A stretch of 64,000 nt of DNA from Paenibacillus sp. P25 (GTDB lineage Bacteria; Bacillota; Bacilli; Paenibacillales; NBRC-103111). The notes below the pieces were generated by a model. That model saw only the letters and a program-made list of their open reading frames with translations, was not told the origin of the DNA and ran no database searches. Of this stretch, positions 20,499-30,533 are shown in pieces. The stretch lies in contig CP085629.1 in NCBI GenBank assembly GCA_024704175.1, forward strand, positions 4,402,001 to 4,466,000, given 5' to 3'. The position numbers and the translations under genes are program-made. How positions within the stretch are numbered: position 1 is the stretch's first letter; every line of letters starts with the position of its first letter.

Positions 20499-22199
20499 CT
20501 ATTCGAGCGAATCGGCGTGCAGTACCGTAATATTAGCCGCAGACATCGTATCGGGAAGGACGGGGACACCGGTTTGTACGGTAAGTTCCAGTCCGAGTGC
20601 GTGATGAAGCACCTCTTCCACCGAATCGACCGGAATGACCTGAAGCCCGTTTAACCCTGCAAAAATTTCCTGCCAGTTTTCCTTCGGTATAATGACCTTG
20701 GTTGCTCCGGCCTGAAAAGCCGCTTCCACCTTGGCAATGACACCGCCTACCGGCTTGACTTTCCCGTGAATTCCGATTTCGCCCGTCATGGCCAAATGGT
20801 TGTCCACCGCAATACGTTTAATCGCCGAGGTGATGGCTACCGCCATCGAAACCCCTGCCGACGGGCCGTCGATCGGAATGCCTCCCGGGAAATTGATGTG
20901 AAGATCATATTGGTAAGGATCCATCCCGAGCCGGCGAAGAACGGTCAACACATTCTCTACGGATCCCCGGGCCATGCTTTTCCGCCTTAACGTGCGGGAG
21001 CCCCCGCCCATTTCTTCTTCATCCACCACGCCGGTGATGGTGAAGCTTCCGGTTCCCGGCTGCAGCACGGGGATGGCCGTTACTTCAATTTCCAGCGGCG
21101 TGCCCAGGTTCGGTCCATAGACCGCAAGCCCGTTGACGAGGCCGATTTCCGGTCGCTGAGGGATTTTCTTCTCGGGACGGGGCGGGATTTGCGAGCTGTT
21201 GACCACCCATTCGATATCCGAAGCCGACAATTCTCTCCGCTGATCCGTGAGTGCCATTCCAGTCGCCAGCTGAATGATATTGACCGCCTCCCGCCCGTTC
21301 GTTGCGTATTTTTTCACTACCTCGATAGCGGACGGATTTTCAGGAAAACCGATCTTTTTCAGCGCCTTGGCCGCTATGGAGCCGATTTCGTCCGGGAGCG
21401 GCGGCCGAAAATAAATTTCCATGCAGCGCGACCGGATCGCCGGCGGCAGCTCCTGCGGATTACGGGTTGTAGCGCCCACCAGACGGAAATCCGCGGGCGT
21501 CCCGTTTTGGAATACATCGTGAATGTAGCTCGGGATGTTCGTATCCTCCGAGTTGTAATACGCACTTTCCAAAAACACCTTGCGGTCTTCCAGCACCTTT
21601 AATAATTTATTCATCTGATGCGGATGCAATTCACCGATTTCATCGATAAACAAAATCCCGCCGTGGGCCTTGGTTACCGCTCCCGGCTTCGGCTGGGGAA
21701 TGCCGGCTACGCCCATGGCCCCCGCACCTTGGTATATCGGGTCGTGCACCGAGCCGATCAATGGGTCGGCGATCCCGCGTTCGTCAAAGCGTGCCGTCGT
21801 CGCATCGATTTCCGTAAATTTGGCGTCGGAACGGAACGGTGATTCCGCATTCTTCTTCGCTTCCTCCAGCACCACCCGCGCCGCTGCGGTCTTCCCTACC
21901 CCAGGGGGACCGTAAATAATCACATGCTGCGGATTCGATCCGCAGAGCGCGGCCTTGAGGGCCCGAAGCCCTTCCTTTTGCCCCACAATATCATCCATAC
22001 TGGAGGGTCTTGTTTTTTCTGCCAGCGGTTTATTCAGGGAGATCGAACGAAGCTTGCGGAGCTTCTCCAGCTCCTTCTTCGATTCCTTATCTACGGCGGT
22101 CCGGTTCGTCTGCTGATTGCGCAGCAGGTTCCAGAAGTACATCCCTATAACGACAGCAAAAAACAGCTGAATAACCATCAATATCACACTTAAGCTCAT
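20499..22199 (-). CDS. lonB: LonB membrane-anchored ATP-dependent protease
   Basis: Intact, 566 residues. In B. subtilis LonB localises to the forespore and is under sigma-F control; here regulation is inferred only. An N-terminal transmembrane segment (VILMVIQLFFAVVIGMYFW) replaces the Lon N-domain. Walker A is at residues 97-104 (GPPGVGKT), Walker B ILFIDEIGEL, arginine-finger region RLVGATTRNP, and the protease Ser is in PIDGPSAGVSMA with Lys in VIAKVEAAFQAG. Directly upstream of lon. Confidence 0.97.
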   Translation of the reverse strand: MSLSVILMVIQLFFAVVIGMYFWNLLRNQQTNRTAVDKESKKELEKLRKLRSISLNKPLAEKTRPSSMDDIVGQKEGLRALKAALCGSNPQHVIIYGPPGVGKTAAARVVLEEAKKNAESPFRSDAKFTEIDATTARFDERGIADPLIGSVHDPIYQGAGAMGVAGIPQPKPGAVTKAHGGILFIDEIGELHPHQMNKLLKVLEDRKVFLESAYYNSEDTNIPSYIHDVFQNGTPADFRLVGATTRNPQELPPAIRSRCMEIYFRPPLPDEIGSIAAKALKKIGFPENPSAIEVVKKYATNGREAVNIIQLATGMALTDQRRELSASDIEWVVNSSQIPPRPEKKIPQRPEIGLVNGLAVYGPNLGTPLEIEVTAIPVLQPGTGSFTITGVVDEEEMGGGSRTLRRKSMARGSVENVLTVLRRLGMDPYQYDLHINFPGGIPIDGPSAGVSMAVAITSAIKRIAVDNHLAMTGEIGIHGKVKPVGGVIAKVEAAFQAGATKVIIPKENWQEIFAGLNGLQVIPVDSVEEVLHHALGLELTVQTGVPVLPDTMSAANITVLHADSLE

Positions 22200-22343
22200 T
22201 GGCTATCACGTTCCTCCCGGCACTCGATATAATTGGTAGTATTGCCCTTTGGAGGAAGCATTAATCGCGGAAGAAGAAGAAACTTTTTGGGGGAAGCTAT
22301 CATAAATCCGGGAGGAGCAACGAATTGGTAAGGAGGAATCTTT

Positions 22344-23079
22344 ATGAGACGGAAGATCGGTACGATGCTGATCCTTGCCGTGGCGTTATGGATTTGTCCG
22401 GGTTTATCACTGGCAAGCACCGGCTTTGCTGCCTGTTCTGAAGATACTCTGATTCTTCCGGCATTCCATAACCGTCTTCCCGCCTTCACCGGAGTCGACG
22501 TGCTCATCGATGCGGGCCATGGCGGGATCGACAGCGGAACGGTTAGCGGAACCATTGCCGAAAAGGACATCAACCTTGCCATCGCTCAAAAGACCTATAA
22601 GAACTTGCAGAAAATGGGATACCGAACCGTACTCAACCGGATAGGGGACTATGCACTCAGCAACGAAAACGGCTGGCTTCGCATTCGCTCGCGGCATAAG
22701 AAGGACCTGGCTCAACGCAGCCATTTGGCGGGCGAAATCAAGCCGAAGCTGATGCTCAGCCTTCACGTGAATGCATCCCGGCGATCAAGCATCCGGGGCC
22801 CGCTGATGCTCCATCAAAAGAACGAGCAAAGCAAAGTTGCTGGCTACGATTTTGCAAAATACGCTTAATCCGCTGTACGGCGTTGATGAGAAACCGCGGT
22901 ACGGTCGAACTTATTATTTACTTAGACATACCAAAGTCCCCACCGTCATTGTGGAAATGGGATTTTTGACAAATCCGCAGGATCGGGACCTGCTCACCCG
23001 GCCGGATGGCCAAGAGCAAATTGCCCGTTTGATCTGCAAGGGGGTTAAGGCCTATTTAACCCGGCCTCCATCGGAATAA
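22344..23079 (+). CDS. N-acetylmuramoyl-L-alanine amidase (Amidase_3, CwlD-like; one indel)
   Basis: About 244 residues with a signal peptide (IGTMLILAVALWICPGLSLAS). Zinc amidase that cleaves the stem peptide from muramic acid. Family motifs: VLIDAGHGGIDSG, the Glu in IAEKDINLAIA, LSLHVNAS, and the C-terminal catalytic Glu in TVIVEMGFLTNPQD. One indel near 22836 separates HQKNEQSK from LATILQNTL. RBS AGGAGG precedes ATG 22344. CwlD-type function in spore cortex muramic-lactam formation is possible but not shown. Confidence 0.85.
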
Positions 23080-23114
23080 GCCGTCCTATTCACTTCATAA
23101 GGACGGCTTTACCT
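23078..23114 (+). terminator. Terminator of the amidase gene
   Basis: Stem AAGCCGTCC / GGACGGCTT followed by TTTACC, overlapping the stop codon region. Confidence 0.75.
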
Positions 23115-23126
23115 TTGCTATGAAGG

Positions 23127-23888
23127 TTAACGCGCCAGGGTGGAGACCGGAACAAACTGCCCGCCCAGTTGCTGGAGCACAGGAATAGACTTTTGCAAAA
23201 TATCGGCGGTGTGCTTTCCAGGCGGCCCCACATGACCGATTACAATCGTTTCTTCCTGCTCCTTCACCCGCTTTTGCAGCTTGACCGCTTGTTTGGCGAT
23301 GTGACTGCGGGTGTAGATATCGTCCATAAAGAGATCGTTTTTCGCCGTGCGTACACCCAATTCTTTTGCCAGCTTGCCTATGACGCTCTTATGCGTAGTC
23401 CGGCTGTCCAGGAAGAACAGATTTCTCTCCTTGCAAACGGATAAAACGATCCGCATCACCCGTTCGTCGGCCGTCGCTCTGGAGCCCATATGGTTATTGA
23501 CTCCAACCGCGAAGGGGATATTATCTATCGCTTTCTCTACCCTCTCGCGGATCTCCTCATCCGTCAGCCGGGTCGTTATCGCTCCCGGTCCAAGCCATTC
23601 AGGTTTTCCTGCGTTGGGCTCCATCGGCAGGTGGACAAGCACCTCCTTGCCCAGCTTGTGCGCCCACTCTGCATCCTTCCTGCTTGTCGGGAGGAAGGGC
23701 ATCACCGCCACGGCAAAAGGTACCGGCAACTCCATCATCTGCTCCGTTCCCGCCATGCCGTTGCCGAAATCATCGATGACGAGGGCAATCCGTTTTGTTG
23801 TTTCAGGCTGTTCCGCTATAGCCTGGGCAGGTATCGCAAGCAGAAGCAGAACGGCAAGGATTGTCCGTTTGATCATCATTAGTCTCAT
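23127..23888 (-). CDS. Divergent polysaccharide deacetylase (YibQ-like)
   Basis: Intact, 253 residues from ATG 23888 (AAGGAGG 7 nt upstream). Signal peptide (RTILAVLLLLAIPAQAIAE), so exported. The family core is seen: ALVIDDFGNGMAGTE near the mature N-terminus, VLVHLPMEPN, GVNNHMGSRAT and FFLDSRTT. Members lack some classical NodB metal ligands, and the substrate is unknown. Convergent with the amidase, which suggests a cell-envelope pair. No disruption. Confidence 0.85.
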   Translation of the reverse strand: MRLMMIKRTILAVLLLLAIPAQAIAEQPETTKRIALVIDDFGNGMAGTEQMMELPVPFAVAVMPFLPTSRKDAEWAHKLGKEVLVHLPMEPNAGKPEWLGPGAITTRLTDEEIRERVEKAIDNIPFAVGVNNHMGSRATADERVMRIVLSVCKERNLFFLDSRTTHKSVIGKLAKELGVRTAKNDLFMDDIYTRSHIAKQAVKLQKRVKEQEETIVIGHVGPPGKHTADILQKSIPVLQQLGGQFVPVSTLAR

Positions 23889-23953
23889 CTGGCAACCTCC
23901 TTTTCTAAAATGGTGTCGGTATACACTATTTGTAAAAGGGAGGCGATTTATAC

Positions 23954-23988
23954 AAAAAAAGCCACCAAGCCTGAAACAGGCCCGTGGC
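23954..23988 (-). terminator. Terminator of ispG
   Basis: Stem GCCAC.AAGCCTG aaa CAGGC..GTGGC with a run of seven T on the minus strand, 16 nt past the ispG stop. Confidence 0.85.
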
Positions 23989-24003
23989 ATGAATAGATGG
24001 ATC

Positions 24004-25113
24004 TTACACTTTAGCGTGATGCTTGCGTCCCGGGATTTCCCCGGTTTGCTCGTAATGGGCTACGATCGTATCGATTTCTTTCTTCAGTTCGTTCAGCAGG
24101 TCGGCTTCAGGCACTTTGCGGATCATTTCGCCGTAGCGGAACAGCATGCCCTCTCCCCGGGCTCCGGCAATACCGATATCGGCCTCCCGCGCTTCGCCCG
24201 GGCCGTTCACCGCGCAGCCCAGTACCGACACTTTAATCGGCACCTTAATCTTCGAGATGTACTCCTCCACTTCGTTGGCGATGGAGAACAAATCGATGTC
24301 CAGCCGCCCGCAGGTCGGGCAGGAAACCAGCGTTGCCGCATTCGTGATGAGCCCGAAAGACTTCAGCGGCTCGCGGCATACCTTCACTTCCTCCACCGGA
24401 TCGGCGCTTAAGGAGATACGAATCGTCGAGCCAAGGCCCATGCTGAGCAGCGCACCTAGCCCCGCCGAGCTCTTCACCGTACCGGAGAACAGCGTGCCCG
24501 CTTCGGTGATCCCCAGATGCAGCGGATAGCGGAAAGCGGAAGCCGCTTGGGTATAAGCCGCAATCGCCATAGGTACGTCGGAAGCTTTAAGCGAGACGAT
24601 AATATCGTGGAAGTCGAGCTCTTCCAGAATGCCGATATGATATAAAGCACTCTCCACCATGGCTTCCGGCGTCGGATAACCGTATTTTTCGAGCAGATGG
24701 TTCTCCAAGGAACCCGCGTTGACACCGATGCGGATCGGAATGCCGCGTTCCTTGCACGCTTTGACTACGGCTTCCACCTTCTCGCGGCGGCCGATGTTCC
24801 CCGGATTGATACGCACTTTGTCAATGCCGTTCTCAATCGCCATCAGCGCCAGACGGTAGTCGAAGTGAATGTCCGCCACCAAGGGAATCGAGATTTGCTT
24901 CTTGATTTCCTTGATCGCTTCCGCCGCTTCTTTGTTGTTTACCGTGACGCGCACGATTTGGCGACCGGCTTCCTCCAGACGATGAATTTCCGCCACCGTC
25001 GCTTTCACATCAGCCGTCTTCGTTGTGCACATGCTTTGGATAATGACTTCATTGCTGCCGCCGATCGTCAGATTCCCTACACGGACCGGAACTGTCTCCG
25101 TTCTGTGAAACAT
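24004..25113 (-). CDS. ispG: 4-hydroxy-3-methylbut-2-enyl-diphosphate synthase (flavodoxin)
   Basis: Intact, about 369 residues from ATG 25113. Catalyses the reductive ring opening of MEcPP to HMBPP in the MEP isoprenoid pathway with a [4Fe-4S] cluster. Signatures: PVRVGNLTIGG, QSMCTTKT, DIHFDYRLAL, RINPGNIG, and the cluster cysteines in SCPTCGR and LGCAVNGPGE. ATG 25113 has GGGAGAG 9 nt upstream; in-frame ATGs at 25131 and 25143 are alternatives. It supplies isoprenoid precursors, relevant to the prenyl-transferase (ComQ-like) gene further right. Confidence 0.97.
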   Translation of the reverse strand: MFHRTETVPVRVGNLTIGGSNEVIIQSMCTTKTADVKATVAEIHRLEEAGRQIVRVTVNNKEAAEAIKEIKKQISIPLVADIHFDYRLALMAIENGIDKVRINPGNIGRREKVEAVVKACKERGIPIRIGVNAGSLENHLLEKYGYPTPEAMVESALYHIGILEELDFHDIIVSLKASDVPMAIAAYTQAASAFRYPLHLGITEAGTLFSGTVKSSAGLGALLSMGLGSTIRISLSADPVEEVKVCREPLKSFGLITNAATLVSCPTCGRLDIDLFSIANEVEEYISKIKVPIKVSVLGCAVNGPGEAREADIGIAGARGEGMLFRYGEMIRKVPEADLLNELKKEIDTIVAHYEQTGEIPGRKHHAKV

Positions 25114-25228
25114 GATTGATTTCTCTCCCATGATACCAAACATCCTCCGCTCCGAGGTCGGGAACTTTCCACCAAGTGGAAAAGGCCAAACATCGGATTG
25201 GAGGTGTCCGGTTTAATATGATCTTCGC

Positions 25229-26494
25229 TTACGCGCTCTCTTCTTTCTTCTTCACAGGCGATGCATCCGCCGCAACAATGGCGGGAGTAATCTTCGCCTG
25301 TACCGCTTCCTTGGTAACGGTACATTTGGAGTTCTCGGTGCGGGAAGGCGCTTCGTACATCACTTCCAGCATAATGCCTTCAATGATGGCGCGAAGCCCG
25401 CGCGCTCCGGTATTGCGCTTGATCGCTTCTTTGGCGATTTCCTCCAAAGCTTCGGGGTCGAATTCAAGCGCTACATTGTCCATCTCCAGCATTTTTTGGT
25501 ACTGCTTCACAAGCGCGTTCTTCGGCTCGGTCAAAATGCGGACCAAAGCGGCTTCGTCCAGCGGCTCCAACGTAGAGATGACCGGGAGACGGCCTACAAA
25601 TTCCGGAATCAATCCGAATTTGAGCAGGTCCTCCGGAAGAACCAGCGACAAGTATTCGCCCGGCTTCAGGTCGGCTTTATGGCCGTCGGTGCCGAAGCCG
25701 ATTACTTTCTTGCCGATCCGGCGTTTGATGATTTGCTCGAGACCGTCAAAGGCCCCGCCGCAAATAAACAGGATATTGGTCGTATCGATTTGAATGAATT
25801 CCTGATGCGGATGCTTGCGTCCTCCCTGCGGGGGAACGGAAGCGACCGTGCCTTCCAAGATTTTCAGCAGCGCCTGCTGAACGCCTTCGCCGGAAACATC
25901 GCGGGTAATCGACGGGTTCTCGGACTTGCGCGCCACTTTATCGATTTCGTCAATGTAGATGATGCCGCGCTCGGCCTTCTCCACATCGTAATCCGCCGCT
26001 TGAATCAGCTTGAGCAGAATGTTCTCCACGTCTTCGCCCACGTAGCCGGCTTCGGTCAACGAAGTGGCGTCGGCAATGGCAAACGGCACGTTAAGAATTT
26101 TGGCCAATGTTTGCGCAAGCAGCGTCTTCCCGCTTCCGGTAGGGCCGACAAGAACGATATTGGACTTCTGAAGCTCCACGTCCTCCAGCTTCCCTTGCTG
26201 CGAGTTGATCCGCTTATAGTGGTTGTAAACGGCAACGGAAAGCGACTTCTTCGCCTGCTCCTGGCCGATTACGTATTGATCGAGAATCGCCCGGATTTCC
26301 ATCGGCTTCGGAACATCCTTCAAATCGAGCTCTTCCTCGTGACCCAATTCCTCCTCAACGATTTCCGTGCACAGCTCGATGCATTCATCGCATATATAAA
26401 CGCCGGGTCCGGCAACCAGCTTGCGAACTTGTTCCTGCGATTTGCCGCAAAAGGAACACTTCAGCTGGCCTTTTTCATCGTTAAATTTAAACAT
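25229..26494 (-). CDS. clpX: ATP-dependent Clp protease ATP-binding subunit ClpX
   Basis: Intact, 421 residues. AAA+ unfoldase that feeds ssrA-tagged and other substrates to ClpP. N-terminal C4 zinc finger (CSFCGKSQ ... CDECIELC), Walker A GPTGSGKT, Walker B IIYIDEIDK, sensor region FICGGAFDG, and the ClpP-docking IGF loop in KKVIGFG. It lies downstream of clpP with only 15 nt between, an arrangement unlike B. subtilis, where clpP is elsewhere. Confidence 0.98.
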   Translation of the reverse strand: MFKFNDEKGQLKCSFCGKSQEQVRKLVAGPGVYICDECIELCTEIVEEELGHEEELDLKDVPKPMEIRAILDQYVIGQEQAKKSLSVAVYNHYKRINSQQGKLEDVELQKSNIVLVGPTGSGKTLLAQTLAKILNVPFAIADATSLTEAGYVGEDVENILLKLIQAADYDVEKAERGIIYIDEIDKVARKSENPSITRDVSGEGVQQALLKILEGTVASVPPQGGRKHPHQEFIQIDTTNILFICGGAFDGLEQIIKRRIGKKVIGFGTDGHKADLKPGEYLSLVLPEDLLKFGLIPEFVGRLPVISTLEPLDEAALVRILTEPKNALVKQYQKMLEMDNVALEFDPEALEEIAKEAIKRNTGARGLRAIIEGIMLEVMYEAPSRTENSKCTVTKEAVQAKITPAIVAADASPVKKKEESA

Positions 26495-26509
26495 GGGATC
26501 ACTCCTTTT

Positions 26510-27100
26510 CTATTTCAATTCGCTGCGAGTGATAACCGCATCAATGAGACCGTAGGCTTTGGCTTCCTCAGCGCTCATGAAATTGTCACGGTCCGTATCC
26601 CGCTCGATCTTCTCGTAAGGCTGGCCCGTACGCTCAACATAAATCTGATTCAGCTTCTGCTTGGTCTTAATGATCCAGTCGGCATGAATCTTGATATCCG
26701 ACGCCTGTCCGCGGACTCCGCCGAGCGGTTGGTGAATCATGACCTCGCTGTTCGGAAGCGCGAAGCGCTTGCCGGGAGCTCCTGCCGTCAGCAGCAGGGA
26801 ACCCATACTTGCGGCCATACCGACGCAGATGGTCGAAACGTCCGGCTTGATGAACTGCATCGTATCATAAATACCCATTCCGGCCGTTACCGAACCGCCG
26901 GGAGAGTTAATGTACAGATGAATGTCCTTCTCCGAATCGGTAGCCGCCAAGAACAGCGACTGGGCAATGACCAGGTTGGCAACGTCGTCGTCAATCGCAC
27001 TGCCCAAAAAGATAATGCGGTCCTTTAACAAACGCGAGTAAATATCGTAAGAGCGTTCGCCGCGGCCTTCCTGTTCAACAACCATAGGTACAAGACTCAT
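26510..27100 (-). CDS. clpP: ATP-dependent Clp protease proteolytic subunit ClpP
   Basis: Intact, 196 residues from ATG 27100. Serine protease forming the tetradecameric Clp chamber. Catalytic Ser in GMAASMGSLLL, His in EVMIHQPLGG, and Asp later in ERDTDRDNFM region. Start preceded by GGGG with 9-nt spacing; the longer TTG frame to 27109 is unlikely. Forms a clpP-clpX operon between tig and ispG. A possible -10 TACAAT lies at 27157-27162 on the minus strand; no CtsR heptad repeat was seen. Confidence 0.98.
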   Translation of the reverse strand: MSLVPMVVEQEGRGERSYDIYSRLLKDRIIFLGSAIDDDVANLVIAQSLFLAATDSEKDIHLYINSPGGSVTAGMGIYDTMQFIKPDVSTICVGMAASMGSLLLTAGAPGKRFALPNSEVMIHQPLGGVRGQASDIKIHADWIIKTKQKLNQIYVERTGQPYEKIERDTDRDNFMSAEEAKAYGLIDAVITRSELK

Positions 27101-27324
27101 TGTTCCCAACCCCTTTACTCCTTAAATACCATGCAAAAAACATCCTTACATAACTCATTGTAGCACGTTTGCGAAAGAAAATCGAACTCCCGGGCCGCCG
27201 TTTCTTTAGCAGCTTATCCAAGAGAAGCGGTCTATTCTATATGTTGCGTTATGTACTTCAAAATATGTGGTACGTTTATGTACTTATGTCGTGGATCCGC
27301 CGGATTCCCTTTTTAAGGGTAAAA

Positions 27325-27356
27325 CAAAGGCACGCATGAATATACACGTGCCTTTG
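27325..27356 (-). terminator. Terminator of tig
   Basis: Stem CAAAGGCACG / CGTGCCTTTG, followed on the minus strand by TTTTACCC, 11 nt after the tig stop. Confidence 0.75.
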
Positions 27357-27367
27357 CGTATGGTATG

Positions 27368-28671
27368 TTACACGGCGCTTGCTACCGCTTTGCTGTTGTC
27401 AAGCAGGAAGCTGACGGTTTTCTTGGTAACAACATCGTTAACCAGCGTTTGAAGATTTCCGTTCGAAGCGAAGATGCTGCGAACTTCATCCGCCGGACGG
27501 TTGTACATCTTCGCCAGGTTTTCCAGCTCGGCGTTGATTTCTTCTTCCGTCGCTTCAATGTTCTCGGCCTTGGCGATCGCTTCAAGCACCAGGTTGTTGC
27601 GGACGCGCTTCTCGGCATCTCCGCGCATTTGCTCTTTCAGCGTGTCGTTGTTTTGGCCGGTGAACTGGTAGTACATTTCAAGATTCATGCCTTGCATGCG
27701 CAAACGGTTTTCGAATTCCTTCACCATTTGGCCCGCTTCTTCGTCGATCATGACTTCCGGAATGTCCACTTCGGCGGACGGCGGAAGCTTTCTCAACGAC
27801 TTCGGCTTCTTTCTTGCGGTCGTTCTCGTTCTTCTTGCGTTCCTTCAGCTTGCTCTCGAGATCCGCTTTATATTCTTCAAGCGTTTCGAATTCGCTGATA
27901 TCCTTGGCGAACTCGTCGTCCAGCGCAGGAAGGTTTTTGCGTTTGATGTCATGCAGCTTGATTTTGAATACAGCCTCTTTGCCTTTCAGCTCTTCCGCAT
28001 GGTAGTCTTCCGGGAAAGTAACGGTGATATCCTTCTCCCCGTCTTTCTCGAGGCCTACCAGCTGCTCTTCAAAACCCGGGATGAAGCTGTTGGATCCGAG
28101 CTCCAGGGAATATCTTTCGGCTTTGCCGCCTTCGAAAGGTACGCCGTCCACGAAGCCTTCGAAATCGATGACCACCAGATCGCCATTCTGAGCCGGGCCT
28201 TCTTCCACCGGAACAAGCTCCGCATGACAGCCGCTGCAGCTTGCTCAGTTCTTCGTTCAACTCTTCCTCTGTCACTTCCGTGGAACCGTCTTCCACTTCG
28301 ATCCCTTTGTACTCGCCAAGCTGAACTTCCGGCTTCACGACCACTTTCGCTTTGAATTTCAACGTTTGGCCTTTGCCGAACTGCTCTACGTCCACTTCCG
28401 GACGATCCACAGGCTCGATTCCGGTTTCTTGAACGGCCGAAATATATGCTTCAGGAACGATGATATCCAAAGCGTCTTGATACAGGCTCTCCACGCCGAA
28501 TTTGGATTCAAAGATCGCGCGAGGCACTTTGCCTTTACGGAAGCCCGGCACGTTCACTTTCTGTACGACTTTCTTAAACGCCTTGTCCAGAGCGGCGGCC
28601 ACTTGCTCCGCATCAACTTCGATATCAAGAACTCCAACGTTCTTCTCTATCTTTTCCCAGCTTGCTTTCAT
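27368..28671 (-). CDS. tig: Trigger factor (two indels)
   Basis: About 433 residues. Ribosome-associated chaperone and peptidyl-prolyl isomerase. The ribosome-binding loop appears as GFRKGKVPR in the N-domain; the FKBP-type PPIase domain has LVVIDFEGFVDGVPFEGG and FIPGFEEQLVG; the C-terminal arms end in AKAENIEATEEEI and TKKTVSFLLDNSK. Indels near 28215 and 27790 split it into three frames. ATG 28671 has GGAGGGG 10 nt upstream. Position between a ysoA-like gene and clpP-clpX follows Bacillales synteny. Confidence 0.95.
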
Positions 28672-28759
28672 TTTATGCTTTCCCCTCCAAAAATTGTCCA
28701 TGAACTTGGAGCGCTGACGGTAAAAAAACAACGCTCGTCCAACTCCGCCAATATAACCA

Positions 28760-29724
28760 CTATATTATAACCGTAATCCCAGTTGTTTTCAAGACTTCAG
28801 CCGCGGCAGTCAAATTCTCCCTGGAAACATGGCCGCAGACGAACTGCTGCATGATCCGGTAAGCCTGCTCCCATTGAAAGGACATCTCCCCGGTAATGCC
28901 GTACAACTCCAGCAGTTCTTCCTTGCTTTGCCTCCCTCGAAAACGCGCTCCAGCAGCGTCAAATGAAGGGCGCATGCCCATATATCGACGCAGGCCGAAT
29001 CCTGGAGAAGCATCTGCCGGTAAGCGGAGGAGCCGTATATAAACGCAAGAAACTCGTTCCACGTCTCCTGGGCAAAATAGGATAACGCCGGGTGCTGGGT
29101 TTCACTGATCTCCTGGACCCTTAAGATAATCTCCTGGATTTGTGAAGGAAACTGATCGAATCCGGCCGGCGTTTCTTCGATATCCGCCTCTATCGTTTCC
29201 CCATTCTTCGACAGCTTTACGATTCCGGTCACTCCGCGCTTTTTAAGCGTTTGGAGCGTTTTGAACTGAATGATGGGATGAAGCTTGTGATCCGACAGCC
29301 AGCGGATTAAAGCCCGGTCGATGTCCGGATGGTCGATAAAAGCCAGCTGGTCGAGAGCAAGAAGTCGCTTATCCACCGGCTGGTGCTCCGAGAGGGTTGC
29401 CAGCAGACGCGCCGCATAATCCTCCTGCCGGATGCTCTTCTCCGCCATCGCTTCGCGCAGAAGCTCCGTTTCGGAAGGCTCCTCCTCCTCACCAGCGCCG
29501 CTGAGTCCCATGGCCACATCGGGGAACATCATCTGCAGCCAGTCGAGCAGCGAGCGCCATTCCTCCCGGGCCCGCTCGTCATCCGTTTGGCAGGCCAAAA
29601 GGAACCGCAGCGCTTCCATCGCTTCGCCGTAACGCTCGCCCTCCAAAAGACGCGTCAGCTCGTATTGATAATATTCGACGGTTTTCGGGAAGAGAATTAC
29701 ATTCTCGTTCGATGGTCCGTCCAT
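28760..29724 (-). CDS. YsoA-like helical-repeat protein (one indel)
   Basis: About 321 residues. Mostly alpha-helical with repeated units (YYQYELTRLLEGERYGEAMEALRFLLACQ; ARLLATLSEHQPVDKRLLALDQLAFI; ALIRWLSDHKLHPIIQFKTLQTLKKRG), consistent with TPR/HEAT-type scaffolding. It is the positional counterpart of B. subtilis ysoA upstream of tig. One indel near 28938, after LTLLERVFEGG and before KEELLELYGITG. Function unknown. Its last codons overlap the tig promoter. Confidence 0.7.
28764..28792 (-). promoter_or_regulatory. Sigma-A promoter of tig
   Basis: On the minus strand TTGAAA (28787-28792), 17-nt spacer, TATAAT (28764-28769), about 93 nt upstream of the tig start. It overlaps the 3' end of the ysoA-like gene. 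Confidence 0.75.
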
Positions 29725-29889
29725 GAAGCACCGCCTTCCTGCGCGACATCTATGAAAGCCAGTTTAACAGATACGCCTGCCCGAAAGCAAAAAACAGGCC
29801 TCCGGCGCCTTCGGCAATAACAAAAAACCGGAACCGCTGTCGGGCGGCGCCGGTCATTCGGATTGCTATGGTAAGGAAAAAATGAGCCG

Positions 29890-30231
29890 TTAGTCCATCT
29901 TCATCGCGGCTTGGATCAGCTGCGCTTTGATATGAGGGTTGGAGTCGATGAACGCGTACATCCGGTCCACCGTTTCTTTATTTTGCAAATAATCGCGCTC
30001 GTTCTGGATCATTTCGTGCGACCATCTGAGCAGCGCGGCCTCCGCAGCGCCCAAACGGTTCAATGCGGTATGAAGGCCGGTATCCTCCACGAGGCGCTCC
30101 ATCGTCTCTTGGGACACGGTGCCCAGCTTCTTCGTCGCCGCGAGCTTCTGCTCGAACTCTTTGTTCGCTTTCTCAAACTGTTCCTTGGCTTCTTTATATT
30201 CCTTCTGCTGCTCTGACAATTGCTTGCTCAT
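29890..30231 (-). CDS. Small coiled-coil protein of unknown function
   Basis: 113 residues from ATG 30231 (AAAGGTGG upstream). Strongly helical and charged; the first half is a probable coiled coil (EQQKEYKEAKEQFEKANKEFEQ). No cysteines, no membrane segment, no family recognised. It is transcribed away from asnB, downstream of nothing obvious, and is intact. Confidence 0.65.
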   Translation of the reverse strand: MSKQLSEQQKEYKEAKEQFEKANKEFEQKLAATKKLGTVSQETMERLVEDTGLHTALNRLGAAEAALLRWSHEMIQNERDYLQNKETVDRMYAFIDSNPHIKAQLIQAAMKMD

Positions 30232-30533
30232 CCATGATGACCACCTTTGCTTGTTGATCGACTGCTCGCCCGTGCGCATCTAACCTTAGATTAGGACAAA
30301 AGCAGCTGTTTCTATTCACGTCCGGCCCGAATCTTCCCTGTGAACCCTCTACACGCTAGTGTAGCGGTTCTGCCTCCATTTGTCCAATCTTTCGTCAGGA
30401 TTCCTCAGAATGTTCCCGGCTTGGACAGACATTTTGGGCCGGGAGGGCGCATAACCTTTTAACATCATACTCCCCGCCTGTCGAATATGCTTGTCAATCG
30501 CCGGCTACTCAGAGACCAGAGAGGATGAAGGCT
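30232..30533. other. Intergenic region upstream of asnB
   Basis: About 300 nt. Holds a small hairpin CTACACgctaGTGTAG (30349-30364) and the asnB ribosome binding site. No T-box signature and no clear promoter boxes were identified. Confidence 0.35.

Noticed and set aside
27110..27240. CtsR operator upstream of clpP
   Set aside because: No direct heptad repeat of the GGTCAAA type could be found.
30349..30364. T-box regulation of asnB
   Set aside because: Only a small hairpin is present; the conserved T-box and specifier features are absent.
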